Shown here: positions 11,886 to 24,500 of the stretch, piece after piece | Layout of the letters: each line of letters begins with the position of its first letter | Position numbering within the stretch: position 1 is the stretch's first letter | NCBI RefSeq assembly: GCF_027409185.1 | Contig: NC_084461.1 | Location: 157,042,001-157,106,000 of the forward strand | Reading direction: 5' to 3' | From: Cynocephalus volans | Lineage: Eukaryota > Chordata > Mammalia > Dermoptera > Cynocephalidae | Length of the DNA: 64,000 nucleotides | Program-made: the position numbers and the translations under genes | Notes under the pieces: generated by a model | What the model saw: the letters and a program-made list of their open reading frames with translations, nothing else | Told to the model about the DNA's origin: nothing | Database searches by the model: none

Positions 11886-12389
11886 CTGGGCCAGGGCGCG
11901 ATTTATGGGGCTGCAGCTGGCAACTTCAGTCAGCTGGTATGGAGTCCCCTGGGCCTCCCATCCCCATCCCTGGGGCCAGGTGTCCAATGCCAAGGGCCCA
12001 GGCACCCCTTTTGCCCATTACACTTCCACCCTTGCCTTCTCAGCCCAGAAATGCCCAAGACCAGCACACATACAGGAGGGCCCAGGAGGCTCTGTTCCTT
12101 TGAAGGGTGAACCTTGGTTTAGCACCTCTTTCCGCCCCATGGAAGAAGTGCTAGTGCTGGGCTGGGGCTACTTCTCTCTAAATTGTCCCTCACCCCACTG
12201 TCCTGCTCTACCGTGGGACCCTCATCCTCCAGCCACACGGGGCCGGTGCCCCGGGTACCATCTTGGATTTCTTCTGCACTGCCCAGCGCTGGTCCTCCCC
12301 ATAAGCCCACACTGCCTCACTCTGTACCTGCCATCTCCCCATGCCTGTCATGGTGTGTCCCTGCTGGGGAACTGACTCTGTTTTTTCCT

Positions 12390-12545
12390 AAACACTCACA
12401 CATTTTCTCATCGAAGCCTCACAACAGAGCTTTGAGGAGGTGCTGTTACTATGCACCCCATTTTACAGTTGTGGAAACCATGGCACAGAGAAGTCAAGTG
12501 TTTGGCTGGCAGTCTGACTTCAAAGGGCTGGTGTGAGGACTAAAT
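12390..12545 (-). repeat. MIR SINE, reverse orientation
   Basis: It contains cacattttctcatcgaagcc, cattttacagttgtggaaacc and cacagagaagtcaagtg, the reversed MIR core. Confidence 0.75.
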
Positions 12546-15500
12546 GGGGTGACAACTGTGAAATGCTTGGGATAGCCAGGAATAGAGTTCATGCCCAGCC
12601 CATTCTAGTTGTAGTAACAATTCTCGTCATTGTTATTGCTGTTCAACCTGGAGCCAATCACTCAACTGCTTGGATCAGGCCCCACTCTACTCAGTGTGCC
12701 GCTCAGGGCAGGGTGTGTGGTGAGAGCTCAGGACCCGTTAGCTGCTGTCGCCGCCATAGCAATGGTGGTAGAAACTCAGGCCATGAGGATAAGTTGGATC
12801 CACATTATGCAAGACCTTTTGAGCCCTTCTGGAGATGGTGGGGAGCTGCTAAAGATTTTAAATCAGGAGAGCAATGTGATCAGATCTGGGTTTTAGAAGA
12901 ATCACAGTAGCCAGGAGAAGATAGAAGCAGCTTGGTACCAGAATGATCCAGATGAGGACGGAGGAGGCCGTAGAAGGGGAGAGGTGGAGGCAGGGACAGA
13001 ATCCAGAGCCCTGGTTAAGGTGGACGGGCAGCTCTTAGTCACCCCTCGGGCAGAAGAGGAGCAAAAGGAGAGTTTGGGGGTCTGCGTTGGGCTGACCTCT
13101 TCTGAGGCTCATACCTTTTATGGATCCTCCCTTCCATAATAATTGGCAAGCAAGGGACTGACACGTGGTGGCCACTCTTGAATCCAGGAAGCAGGTAGCC
13201 AGCTAAGGTCAGGGAACAGCAAAACCCTCTGGGGCTGAGGCCACGGTGGAACAGAGGAGCCCACTCTAGAGAATCTGGAGGCCACTGCCTGGGGTGAGGA
13301 TGGGGCTTCTTGGGGCCTCAGGAGCGCGGCTTCTTGTCCCAGGCAGGCTTGGTGCTGCTGCGAGTGTGCCCCGGGAGGCCTCGCTCACTGCTTCCTTTTC
13401 TTACCCGCTCATTCTCAGAAGCGCATGTCTCCAGCAACTGTTTCCTGAGCAGTCTCCGTGCTGGGCTCTGAGCCAGGGGTGCCGGGAGTCTGGCAGAGCT
13501 GTGAGCGTGCCCTCGTGCAGCTGATATTCTAGTGGAGGGCGGACTCCGCACCAGCAAACACATGAAGAAATGAAAAGTACACACCGCCATTGGGAGTGCG
13601 GGAGAGAACAAAGAAGGAGCTGAGACAGGGTCCCCTCCTGTCTCCTCCTCTCTGCCCCCATCCTGTCTGCATGTGAGAAGTGGCTCGTGCTTCCCCAGCT
13701 TTGCGGAGATGCATGGTTGGCATTAGCAGCCCAGCCTGCGCTATCTGTCTCCCTGTCTTCCCTGGATTACTTCCCCCATTTTGGCCATCATTTCGGAACG
13801 TTAATATAGTCCCCAGGGCCCGGGAGGGGCCATTTATTTAAAGATCTTTCTATGGAGTCTTCTCCTCTGAGGACCCTAAGAGGAAGAAAAATGCCAGGAG
13901 GAGACAAAAAACAGAGAAAGAGAGATCTGATTTCAGAACTCCCAAACAGCAGGGCAGATGCAGACAGGAGCAGAGCCCTGTTTGTTTAGAGATGGATTTA
14001 TCCAGAGGTGTAAGCATGCTCCACCCTCTGTCTTGCTCTCTGACCCTTCATGTTTCTCTTTCTCTACCTGTGTCCCTGCAGAAGCCTGAGCTCATCCCTC
14101 CGCCACCCTTCCAGGGAGAAGCTGTGCGCAGGTGCTGGGAGATGGTGTCCCTGATTACAATTCAATCTGCCAGTGTCCCTCCCCGTTCCCTCCCAGGAGC
14201 TGCATGTGCTCCTGCGGGGACCAGCCTTGGTGTTCCATTCCCCTGTAGGGGACCAGAGTGGCTGGCAGCTGGTCCCACCCTCTGCCAGGTGGCTAGGGGA
14301 CATATGTGCCAATATGCAGCCACAGGCAGAATCGAGTGTGAGAGGTAGACGAGAGCACACGAGCCCTGGTTGGTGCTCATATGACTCTGGGCTGGGAGTC
14401 ACCACCTCTTTGGGATTTCAGGTGTCAGCTGCTTGTCATGAAAGCATACAGAAATTTCAGGCACTGTGGGCAACCCCCACACTCTGCAGGCAGTATGACA
14501 CAGGAGAGAGTTGGTCTCGGGGTAGCTTGTTGAGGTGACAGGTGTTCTCATGCATCCCATGAGCCTAGGAATGGGACCTCTGGCCAGGGGCTGGCTTATA
14601 TACCTGGAGGTGGGCATTGGCACTGGTGTGACCAAGGAAGTATGTGCTGTGAGTGTAGGTGACTTTGCTGCATGCTTGGTAAGCAGGGCTGCTGCCCCTC
14701 AAGGCCAGCCCTGGGGACTCAGGGCCACCTGCCAGGCCTGCCTCTCTTCTAAATCTGAACAGAGGTCACTGCCCAATCTAGTGTGTGCTCAGTGTGTGAG
14801 TCTCCTATGAATGCTCCTGGGTGGGAGGTGCTAGGCCCCCTGCCCATGGCTGTGTGAGGTCCTCATCCAGGATTCTCTAACCACCTCGATCCAAATTTTA
14901 GGAAATTCCCTGGTCCCTTTCAAATAGTTCCAGATGCTCCAGAGCCTCCAATCCATTGCTGACCTGTGCTGGCATTTCCCTGTCTGGCTCCATTCCCTTC
15001 CCTCCTGTCAAATATATGAAATCACTGGACTCTTCAAAGGGCAGCTCCAAGTCCCTCCCCAACATGCAGGTGTGCAGGTGAGTGTGGGTGGAAGTGTGGG
15101 TATGTATCTACTTGTGCACCTGATCATGGGTGCAGAGGCACCAGCATCTGTACAAGTGGATGCCTTTGATAAAGGGTGTGTGTGTGCATGTGTGTGTGTG
15201 TCCTACAACTGTGTGTGCATCATAAGTGTTCTGAGGTGTGGGTCCCATGTGTAAGTGTGTCTTCAAAATGGACTCATCTAAAGCAACTGTTTTCTCATTG
15301 ATAAGGAGCCGGCAAAGAAAGGAAACAAAAGGTCTGAGTGAATAAACACTCTTCTGGAAAAAGTGGAAGATGTGAGCTTAGGCAAGAATTGGAGCTAATC
15401 TTTTTTTAGCATTTAAATAAAAGATCTGGAAGAGGATGTGTACAGTGAAATCACCAAGTTTGCAGTTAAATCTAATCTCTCCTGGGTGGTAACAAAATGC

Positions 15501-15814
15501 CAAGCTGGTGAGGGATAAGCTTTAGGAAGATCTTGTCTTGAAAGGCAGTGGGCTGGGCAGAGGATGGCCAGCGAGCTTTAGTTTGGGGAAATGATGTGGA
15601 TGGTGTCTAGGGGAGGATATCTGGGGCTTCTTTCCTAAGGAGGGACTCAGGAGGGCGACAGCAGTCTGGACATACTGGGGAAGAAGGTTTGAAGCAAGCC
15701 ATGCATGTTCTCTTCTCCCAAAACACGAGTGAGGGGTACCTGTATCCAACAGTTTGGCATGCTTGTGGTCACGCCTCCTTAGGGAGCACCAGCCTGAGAT
15801 GGGGGAGCCTGATT

Positions 15815-15965
15815 TCTACTACAGATAGGTGTGATCTGGGTAATTCATCTCCCTCAGTTTGCACATCTGTGAAATGGAGGCCTGAGGGCCTGCTTTGCAG
15901 GGCTACGAGAGCAACTGAGATCTCACATAGACAACAGTGTGTAGGTAGCTGTAAAGTTCAATACA
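15815..15965 (+). repeat. MIR SINE fragment
   Basis: It shows gtgatctgggtaattcatct, ccctcagtttgcacatctgtg, aaatggaggcc and a trailing agagcaactgag, in MIR order. Confidence 0.6.
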
Positions 15966-17784
15966 GAGGTGAGTGGTTGTTCTCGAGAGAAGGGAACTGT
16001 CATATAAAACCAGACTGGCCCACCTGGGACAGTCTCAGACAGGAGAGGCTGAGAGGGAATATGTAGAAATCTATGCAATCAGAAAGGGTATAGAGAAGGG
16101 GACTCAGTCTCCTTCACTAAATCCCAGCCTGACAGAATGAACCCCTCCCCACTCCCAGCCCCCAGCAAAGCTCGGGAGAGGGAAGCTTAAAACCAATAAC
16201 AGGAAATCCTGCTGCACTCAGCAGGGAATAGACTCTGAAAATCATTTTCCCTAGAGGTGATACCAGCTGGAAATATAAATTGCTTCCAGAAAGGTTTAGA
16301 TAAGTTCATAGATGTCAGAGCCAGAGTGGTTCTTGGGCAAAATTAGAAAGTTAGGAGGCCTCTGCCCTGTGAGGGTGATGTCAGAGAGGAGGTCCCCACC
16401 AGAGACAAATGCCTGGGCCAGACGTAACAACCTGACAACCCCGTCTGCTTATGTATGAATTTATATTTAGGAAGAGCTTGTTGCTGTCTGAGGAGAATGT
16501 CTCTTCTCTCACCAACTCATCTCTGCTCTGAGACTGCCTTTACTCCCTCCCCAGTCGCTCACCCCCACTGCTCCCCCCATACCCCTAATGAGCTCCATTC
16601 CACGGAGTTCCCTAGCCCCACTCCCAGATCTCCACTCTCACAGTGCCAACCTCTGTCTCCACCTTGCCACTGCTGTGTCACCTGCCATCACAGAGTAGCC
16701 ACCCCCTCCCTCTGTGTGCTGTCTTCTAGCACAGGCACCTTGCCTGGCAGTGCCCATGAGCCGGTGAGGACTGGAATCTCCTGCCAGGACCTCCAGTGAA
16801 TGCTGTTGGCGTGCAGCCTGTCTCTCCGGCTGCCTGCCCAGAGCACGTCTCTGCCTGGCTGCTTCTCCCAGGGTCCCCAGCAGAGGATGGCTGAATGGGA
16901 ACTGATGTTCAAGCCTTTCAGGGACCCACAACCCTAGAGAGCTCAGGCACCAGGATGGACCAATATCCACACTTGGGACAAGGTCATCAGGAAACGGGCA
17001 TGCTTGGGTCTGTACCAGGTTATCTGTCTCGTGCAGAAAGTCCTGGAGGGCTGGGATTAGCAGAGGAGGCTAGGTTATGGAGTCTGCTTCCCTACCCTCG
17101 TTCCTAAGATGCTTTGGACCCTTTCCAAGTCACCACGGAAGGACTGTGAGTTCTGCTCCAGCACCACGGATAGCAGTCCTGGACACGGGCACACTTTCAG
17201 CACCGTGGACAGCCCCTGGCGGCCCCCAGCTCTGCTTCCTACCTCCTACAGCTCCCTTGTGGAGGTCCCCACCACCACACCACGCCCTGGAGACCTCTGG
17301 AGAATTCATCTATTCATTTGCAAAGATTTATTTAGCACGTTCTATGTGCCTGTCACCATTCTGCAAGCAGGAGTACATTACCAAATGAAACAAATGCTTG
17401 TCCTATAGAGCCTCCATTCTTTGGGGCTTCCATTGAAATTCCTAGAGCTTGTTCCAGGCAAAGTAGCCATGCAGGACCATGCAGCATGAACAGATTATGC
17501 TTTCTTGCAAATTTGAATCTGCTGCTTAACTCTGGTGGGAAGGAGCTGGAGAGGTGGGAATTAGGGATTGGTGAGGCACAATTCAGATGGTATTTTAGGA
17601 TTCCAGGGAGCTACTCCCCTGAAAAAAGCCTTTGATGGTTCCCCAGTGCCTATAGAAATAAGTAGCAGTTCCCCAACCTGTCATTCAAGTCCCCTGGTAA
17701 AATGTTCCTGATCTGTCTTGCCAGTCTTATCTTCTTACCTCTCTTCTCATGATTCCTACACTCCAGCCAAACTGGATTCTCAGT

Positions 17785-18440
17785 TAAGAATCTTTTGATT
17801 GCAATATGACAGAAAACTCAACTCGAACAGACTTCAACAGTAAGTGAAAGCTTTTGACTCTTGTAATTGAAAAGCCCAAAGGTATGGCTGACTTCAGGTG
17901 AAGCTTGATCCACTGGCTCAAACGATGTCTCGCTGGAACTACTCTTTCTGTTTCGCTTCTCTGTCCTGGCCGTCTCAGGGCAGCTCCTGGCTTCTCCATA
18001 CCTCCCTGTCTTGGTAATGAAATGCTGTAGCAGCCCAGCCCCCACATCCTTACCCCTCACACCATTCAGGGAAGAGAAGGCTTTTCTTTTGAAAAGTTCT
18101 CACAAGGGCTGGCCCGTGGCTCACTTGGGAGAGTGTGGTACTGAGAACACCAAGGCCCCAGGTTCGGATCCCTATATAGGGATGGCTGGTTTGCTCACTG
18201 ATTGAGCGTGGTGCTGACAACACCAAGTCAAGGGTTAAGATCCCCTTACCGGTTATCTTAAAAAAAAAAGAAAAGAAAAGAAAAGTTCTCACAAATGTCT
18301 CTTGGGACCTCACTGACTGGCTCACGTGCCCATCCCAAACAAATCACCATAGCCAGGACAAGAGATACAAGTGTTTTTAGCCAATCAGGGCCCACTCCTG
18401 GAGCTGATGGGGGGTCATTTCTTCCCAAACCACATGGCTG
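17785..18440. repeat. Unclassified ancient repeat (copy 2), split by a SINE
   Basis: The left part (17785-18105) shares the tgtaattgaaaagcccaaag-type and ggcttcaggtgaagcttgatc-type segments with 2030-2420. After the inserted SINE it continues at 18295 with tctcttgggacctcactgac and tagccaatcagggcccactcc. Two diverged copies plus a clean nested insertion show that it is an old dispersed repeat. Confidence 0.55.
18106..18279 (+). mobile_element. tRNA-Ile-derived dimeric SINE (CYN-like)
   Basis: Two tRNA-Ile-like units lie in tandem: ggctggcccgtggctcac to ggttcggatcc, then ggctggtttgctcactg to taagatccccttacc, followed by an A-rich tail with aaaag repeats. It is flanked by a perfect 15-bp duplication gaaaagttctcacaa at 18091-18105 and 18280-18294. 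There is no tRNA-unrelated body. Confidence 0.9.
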
Positions 18441-18609
18441 AGTGTGGAACAGCAGTGAATCCCCAAAGAAAATAGGGCTACTGTTCGCGGGAAATTGGGA
18501 GATGGAGGCTGGGGAGGCAGTCAACAGATGTCCAGTCTCAGAGTGTGCTATTTCTTTTCTGCTTCCATGTTTTTGTACTTGCTGGTCTCTACCTGACATG
18601 CCCCCTCCC

Positions 18610-18840
18610 CCTGTCATCTCACCTATTGATACCCAATGCTACCTTCAAGGCCCTTCTCAAATGCTACTGCCTTCCTGACACCACTCCTGTCACTCCCATC
18701 CAGGAGTCACGCCCACCTTCTCTGATCCTTCATAGCACTTTGTGTACTTGTTCCTTCTGTCCTCTCACCATGCCTTGAAGACCTCATCCTGCAAAGCACC
18801 TAGCACATGCCTTTTGTCCCAAGTAGATACTGAATAACAG
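18610..18840 (+). repeat. L2 LINE 3' end fragment
   Basis: It follows the L2 3' layout: aatgctaccttcaaggccc, then ctactgccttcctgacacc, catagcactttgtgtac, and the end cctagcacatgcc with tagatactgaataa. Confidence 0.7.
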
Positions 18841-20490
18841 AAGAGGATGAGCCAGGGGGCAGGAGCCAAGGTCACTTAGCCATGAGGGCATTGGAAGAGA
18901 ATGAACTGAAAGCCAGGAAACCCAGAGCTGTGGCAACATGATCCCTGATCCTCAGACAGTGAGGAGAGTGTACATACCAGGGCATGTAGGCTGGAGCCTG
19001 GGTGATGGATGGCCACTGTTGCATTGGCTCGGTGGAGTGGGATAACAATGTCCCTGAGCCCCAGGCAGGCCAGGAAGGCTGCTGGTTGGGCAGGCTCAGG
19101 GCTGTCCCTGGTACCCAGGTCAATGGGCTTTCTCCTGCCTTCACCCCCAGTGGAAGTTTGGACTTTCTTAATCTGTGGTTAGACTCCTTTCCCTTGAAGC
19201 TGTCCTGCAGAGCCAGTCCAAATATGATGGGAAGGCAGAGGATGTGCGTAGAGAAGCTGACCTAGCCTGAGAGTGGAAACACTTGGGCAAGGGCCAGTGT
19301 GGTCCTGAGGGAGCAGAGGCTAGAAGCTAAGACAGAAGCAGGCAGCACCATGGTATCCTTTTCCCACTGTCATACCACTGCCTCCTCAGAGGGTCAACCT
19401 TCTTCAGGCCTCCCTGGCACTGACCTGGGGTTGGGGGAGAGGAAGGACTTGTAAGGAACCTGCTGGGTCTAAGGGAGAGAAGACTGGAGCTGAGTGTCAG
19501 AGGGAGGAGAGAAGGAGTGCAGAGGTGTCAGGGGACAGCTGTGAGGGGTGCGGGAACGGCTGTGAGGAGTACAGGGACAGGGACTGGGCTGTGAGTCAAG
19601 GGAGGGACAGGGTGCCAGAGCCATTATTCATCCCCACCAGCGAGCCTTACAGCTTCCCTAAATGAGATAACACTCCATCATCACTTTTCCCTTTCATGCT
19701 CCTGTTTTAATAACAAGTTGGGCTCCGCAAGGGCGTGAGCATATCTCCTTATCTCTTTTCCCCTTTGAGGGGGACCCTCACCCTGTTCAGGAGCTGCAGG
19801 TCCAGAGTAGAGATCATGGTGGCAGAGGGCTCATGTGAGGGCAGGTGGGGATTCTCCGTCCCCCATGAGCACCTCCTAGAGGGAGCTAATGGGGAGAACA
19901 AAAGGGGGACTCCTCCCCAGTCTGGCCATAGGCCTTCCTGATGACCATCTTCAAAATCACCAACCAAGGAGACTTAAGTCCAGGCCAACTTCAGAGAAGC
20001 CTCATTCTACAGTAGGACAAACAGGACCAGACAACGGGGAGATCTGCCCACATGACCCCTCACTGACAGCTCCGGGAAGGCGGGGGGCGGGGACTGGGGC
20101 AGCTTCCATGCCTCCCCTCTCATCGTCCTCACAGGTGCCCCTCCTGTCTTCAAGCAGCAGGGCCAGGAAAGGCTGCTGCCCTCCAGCCCTGAAGGGGGGC
20201 GTCTGTCTGATGCGCTCACTCTGCATATCTGGACTTTGGCTTCCTCACTGGAAAACTGGTTCTACCTCCTTCACCAAGAGAGGGGGGTGAATGAGTCAGT
20301 GTTGAGTGGATGCAATATGACTGTCATGCATCAAAAGCTGTGGTGGGCAATGGGGGTGTCAGAACCTGTTCTCATCTCTTCAGCTAAACTTATTCGTGGG
20401 TCAGAAGCACATAGTAATAATCATGAGCTAAAGTTGTAGGGGACACCCAATGTCTGCTTTGAGCCACAGAGCAGCTCAGTGATATAGGCA
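18841..20490. other. Intronic sequence, no gene seen
   Basis: The sequence is mostly unique. Near 19532-19600 there are about three imperfect 20-bp units on the theme ggctgtgagg. A weak MIR-like piece lies at 20225-20300. Nothing coding is supported. Confidence 0.55.
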
Positions 20491-20499
20491 ATTGTGGGT

Positions 20500-20625
20500 G
20501 CCATTTGCAGAAAGGAATGTGCCGGAGTCCAAGGGACTTGGGTGAGCAAATTGCTAGCCAGAGGTGGAGCTGGGACTCAGACTCAGCTTTTGGCTTCCAG
20601 ATCAGAGTGCTGCCCACCACCCCAG
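20500..20625 (-). repeat. MIR SINE fragment, reverse orientation
   Basis: It contains gggtgagcaaattgctagcc then agaggtggagctgggactc, as in the reversed MIR core. Confidence 0.5.
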
Positions 20626-20674
20626 AGCCTCTCCCAGGGCTGAGCCTAGAAGAGCTATGAGCAGCAGCATTGTG

Positions 20675-20842
20675 GAGGTGCTTAGGGCACAGACTCTGGA
20701 GCCAGGCTGCTTGGCTCGACCACGTCTAACGGCGTGACCTTGGGCAAATTACTTAAACTCTCTGAGCCTTAGTTTGTCACCTGTAAAATGGGAGTAATGA
20801 TAGTACCTAACTCATAAAATTGTTGAGAGAATTAAGTGAGAT
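20675..20842 (+). repeat. MIR SINE interrupted by a younger SINE
   Basis: It is a clear MIR: ttagggcacagactctggagc, gtgaccttgggcaaattac, ctgtaaaatgggagtaat and gttgagagaattaag. It is broken at 20843 by the tRNA-Ile SINE. Confidence 0.85.
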
Positions 20843-20934
20843 GTACAGCTAGCCTGTTATCTCAGTTGGTTAGAGCGTGGAGCTAACACCAAAGTCAAGG
20901 GTTCGGATCCCCTTACCAGCCAGCCACAAAAAAA
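20843..20934 (+). mobile_element. tRNA-Ile-derived monomeric SINE (CYN-like)
   Basis: A single tRNA-Ile-like unit (gttatctcagttggttagag, then gttcggatccccttacc) with a short A tail sits between 9-bp duplications aagtgagat at 20834-20842 and 20935-20943. It is not a functional tRNA: the ends do not form an acceptor stem and it has an A tail. Confidence 0.85.
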
Positions 20935-21039
20935 AAGTGAGATATGAGATGTTATATATAAATATATATAATACATACAACAAAGACAAAATTTCTTATC
21001 AAGTTGAACATATGTTTACCAAACACCCTACCAATCCCA

Positions 21040-21515
21040 CTCCCAAGAGGAAGGAAGATATATGCCCACCAAAGACCCATATGTGAAAGTTCCCAGCAGT
21101 TTTATTTATAATCACTAAAATTTGGAAACAACCCTTGTGAATGGATAAACACACTGGTACTTCCATACAATGGAATACTGCTCAGCAATAAAAGGAACCA
21201 ACTACTGATTCCAGCAACAACATAGATGAACCTCAAAAGCGTTGTGCTAAGGGAAGGAAGCCAGACACAAAAGACTATGTACTGTAAAATTCCATTTCTA
21301 TAACATTCTAGAAAAGGCAAAACTATAGTGACAGAAAGCAGATCAGTGGTTGTTGGGGGTTGGGAGAAGGGACGGGTAGCAAAGAGGCTTGAGGGAACTT
21401 TTTTGGGAGATGAAACTGTTCTGTATCTTGATGTGGTGGTGGATACATTTGTCAGAATTCATCAGACTGTAGATTTAAAGGGGTTAGATTTTATTTTATA
21501 TTTGTGCCCACCCTC
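21040..21515 (+). mobile_element. L1 LINE 3' end fragment
   Basis: It holds L1 3' UTR landmarks: tatatgcccaccaaagaccc, tggataaacacactggtac, caatggaatactgctcagc, ggaagccagacacaaaagac and gatcagtggttgttgggg. It is diverged and non-coding. Confidence 0.88.
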
Positions 21516-24500
21516 TACTCAGGCTGGCCATGCCTGTGGGTTCATGAGGAGTTGCCTTGGCCCATCCCTGGCTCCTGATGTTGCTGACAGACACACAGCA
21601 CAGGGGAAAGGCTCTCAGCTGTTTCCCTCAGTCTGGTATCCCTCCTGCTGATCCTGCCAGGCGCTCAGTGACACGTTAGCAAGAAAGATGCCACAAGAAA
21701 TAAAGTTTGTTATGAATTATTCTACTTGGGGCTAATTATAGGCACAGAGGAGAGGATTATTTACAGAGACAGGAGGCAGGGGTGGGGGGAGGAGAGGGCC
21801 TCTGAGGCGTAGAAAGGAGGTGGAGGCCCGGAAGAAAATGGGGCTGTTTCGGGGGAGTAAAAGCACTTTTAAAATAAAAGCTGTAACTAAACTCAGGTCC
21901 AAGATGATTGAAGTACCTCAGGGGACAGATCAGAGGTCCCAGGCCTTTCCTGATCCTATAGATGAGGCTGGAGAGAGCACTTGGTCCTGGGATCCCAGGA
22001 GCCGTCGGGGTTTCCTTGGTGGAGATTGGGGCAGCTGTGGGATCCCCCTTGGCCTGGAATCCCAGGGTGGATGTGGGCCCATGTCTGCACCAACGCCCAG
22101 CCTTGCTCTGTTCCCCTGGGCTTTCCTTGTGCTGGCCTGTGCTGGGAGAAGGAGAAGCCAGGGGAGGCTTATTTCAACCCACAGAGGAGGGTGCAGTGTC
22201 TGGACTGAGCTAGATGAGACACGGGATGATCTGAGCCAAACGTGGGCACTCACTGATTCTAGTAGGAGACAATGGAAAGGCCAGTGAAGACTTAGGCAAA
22301 CTGTGCCATGCCTGAAACTCCCAGCCAGTTGTGGCTCAGGGGAGCGTGGACCTGGTGTGACCCAGCTTCCGATTCCTCAACAGGAGATAGAAAACCAATG
22401 TTTATGTAAAACTTCCTAGTCTTTAAATGTTGGTTTCAACCTACGGAATATATCTAGGGGCCTGGGAGACTGGCCTGGCCTCCTATTGTTCCAGCTGGAA
22501 CAGAGGCCCTGGCAGCACTGCAGCTCAGCGACTCACCCTGAGACCCACCCTGCTTGCAGCGAGTCACAGCATTCAGACCTCGGTGCCAGCCACGACTCCC
22601 CGCCCAGTGCTCCTGACAGACAGCGGCTATTACACACTTGGGTCTGCAGCAGGGCAGGTTGGTGGCTCTCCGCCTGCAGGAGGAGCCCCACCTTGCCGGA
22701 GGGCACTGATCTTGCCCTCCCTAAGAGCAAGCAGTAGGCCAAAGCTCTTCCAGTTATTTATGCCTGGCTGCACTGCCATCTATTCACTCAACCAGGCAGG
22801 AAATGACAGCGTCATCTGCTCCACACCCTGCCTCCCTTCCAGCCAGGATGGTCACTCCCCATGTCTTGCCCCTGGGATGCTTCCCACATCCACTCCCGGT
22901 CTCCAGCAGCCTGTTCTGCTGTGGTGGTGGCCTCCACCTCCCAACCCCAACAAAGCCACCTCTCTAAAGCTCTGTGATCCCGTCAGCCCTGCTGTGGTCT
23001 TCTGCCTTTCCCTGCTTTCCATGCTCAGTGTCCTGGCACAGATTCAAAGTCTTTCTAATCCAACCCATGCTGCCTCCAGGTCTGTCCTGCCTCAAATGCT
23101 TTGCTTATGCTGTTCACCAGCCTAGAATGCCCTTCCCAGCTACACCACCTCCCCCCACCCCCCAGCCCCTGCCTATTCCCCAAGGCCCTGAGGCAGGGCA
23201 TATACACTGCATCCTGTGCCTACCGATTTCCCCCGCTGGACAATGAGCACCCTCTGCAGCCCAGGGCTCAGGATCTGGCACAGGCAGGTACTCCAGAAAT
23301 GTATCTGCTCCTTCATTCAGAAACATGTATTGAGGACCTACCGTGTGCCAGGCCCTGTTCCAGCTGAATAAGATAGACAAGCCCTCTGCTCCTGGAGCTT
23401 CCCTTCTAGATCCAGGCAGATGGACAGCAAAGAAATATGTTCAAAAGGGAACCTACCAGAGGGGTGAGTGTAGAGCATGACCGGGACACTATTTTAGATG
23501 GGACATGCAAAGAAGGCCTCTCTGAGGCGGTGCCATAAGCTGAGATCAGGACAATGAACTACAATATCAGTGGGAACGGCAGGTGCAAAGGCCCTGAAGC
23601 AGGACCGATCTTGGAGTTCTGAGAGAACAGGTGAAGGGCCAGGTGCTGGTGGTGAGTTGAAGGGACAGTGGCCTGTGACATCTGAATGGACAGGAGAAAA
23701 AGGAGATGGAAGAGCCTCATTCAGTAGGTTTCTGGCCAGGGCGGTAACAATGCTGTTTGCATAGGACCTGGTCATTTGGGGTGGCCACACAGGATGGCTA
23801 AGAGGAAACATCCTGTGGTGACAGGCCTGGAGGTCTTGCAATGGAAGTCTTCTGCCCTGAGGTCCTCGTTGAGGCCTGACTTTCTCCTGGAGCAAGGAGA
23901 GAGCAGAACAGAGGGACAGGAAGCAGGAGGGAGCCTTGGCAGAGCCGTAAAGTCTGGGGCCAGGAGGGGCTCTGCGTCAAAGACGAAGGGGTCCATTGGC
24001 AAATGGAAAAAGGAGTGCCGGTGGTGAGGTGGAGGTGAAGGTCAGACTGTAGGGGCTGAGTCAGGAACGGGATGAGGGGGAAGAACCAGAGCAGGGAGGA
24101 GAAAAGAGAAAAGGGACCCAAACCAGCAGGAATGAGAGGGCAGGAATTCAATGAATGGTTTTCTTGCCCTGCAACTGTTTTACACAGCTTGGTGACACCT
24201 CCTCCAGGAAGCCTTCTCGGATGCCCCAGATCAGCCCCACCCCCACCCCCTTATGTGCTCTCATGCTACCAGTGCTTCTCTGACTGAACTCTGATATGAG
24301 TTATAACCTTGGACTTAGCACTCTGATGATCTAGCCAGTGTGTTGCCCAGGAGTGGGTGAGCTCCAGAGAAAGGCCAGACCTGGCTTTGCCCTGCATGGT
24401 GAATCTAAGCCACCACCCAGGGCCTGGCACACAGCCATGGCAGGAGAGGCAGAGGACGCCAAGGAGAGCAGCACAGTCCTCGCATGGAGGCCCCGAGGGA

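Larger units (their letters stand above)
11120..17784. other. Intronic sequence, no gene seen
   Basis: The stretch is mostly unique GC-rich sequence with scattered ancient repeats. TG-rich simple sequence lies at 11520-11610 and 15170-15235. 12770-13060 and 13400-13630 resemble the ancient L2-like repeat body. An AT-rich block at 13790-13860 carries gttaatatag and ccatttatttaaagatc. No open frame here has protein-like features. Confidence 0.6.

Noticed and set aside
13401..13661. Possible coding exon between 13.3 and 13.7 kb
   Set aside because: The signal comes from an ancient L2-like repeat and CpG-containing unique sequence. No splice sites or domain support it.
20848..20925. tRNA-Ile gene
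   Set aside because: The arms do not pair into a full acceptor stem, it carries an A tail and is flanked by target-site duplications, so it is a SINE.
22427..23125. Longest open frame in the first 38 kb (about 230 codons, + strand)
   Set aside because: It has low-complexity Ser/Pro composition, no domain, no splice or start context, and overlaps L2-like sequence. Open frames of this size occur by chance in GC-rich DNA.
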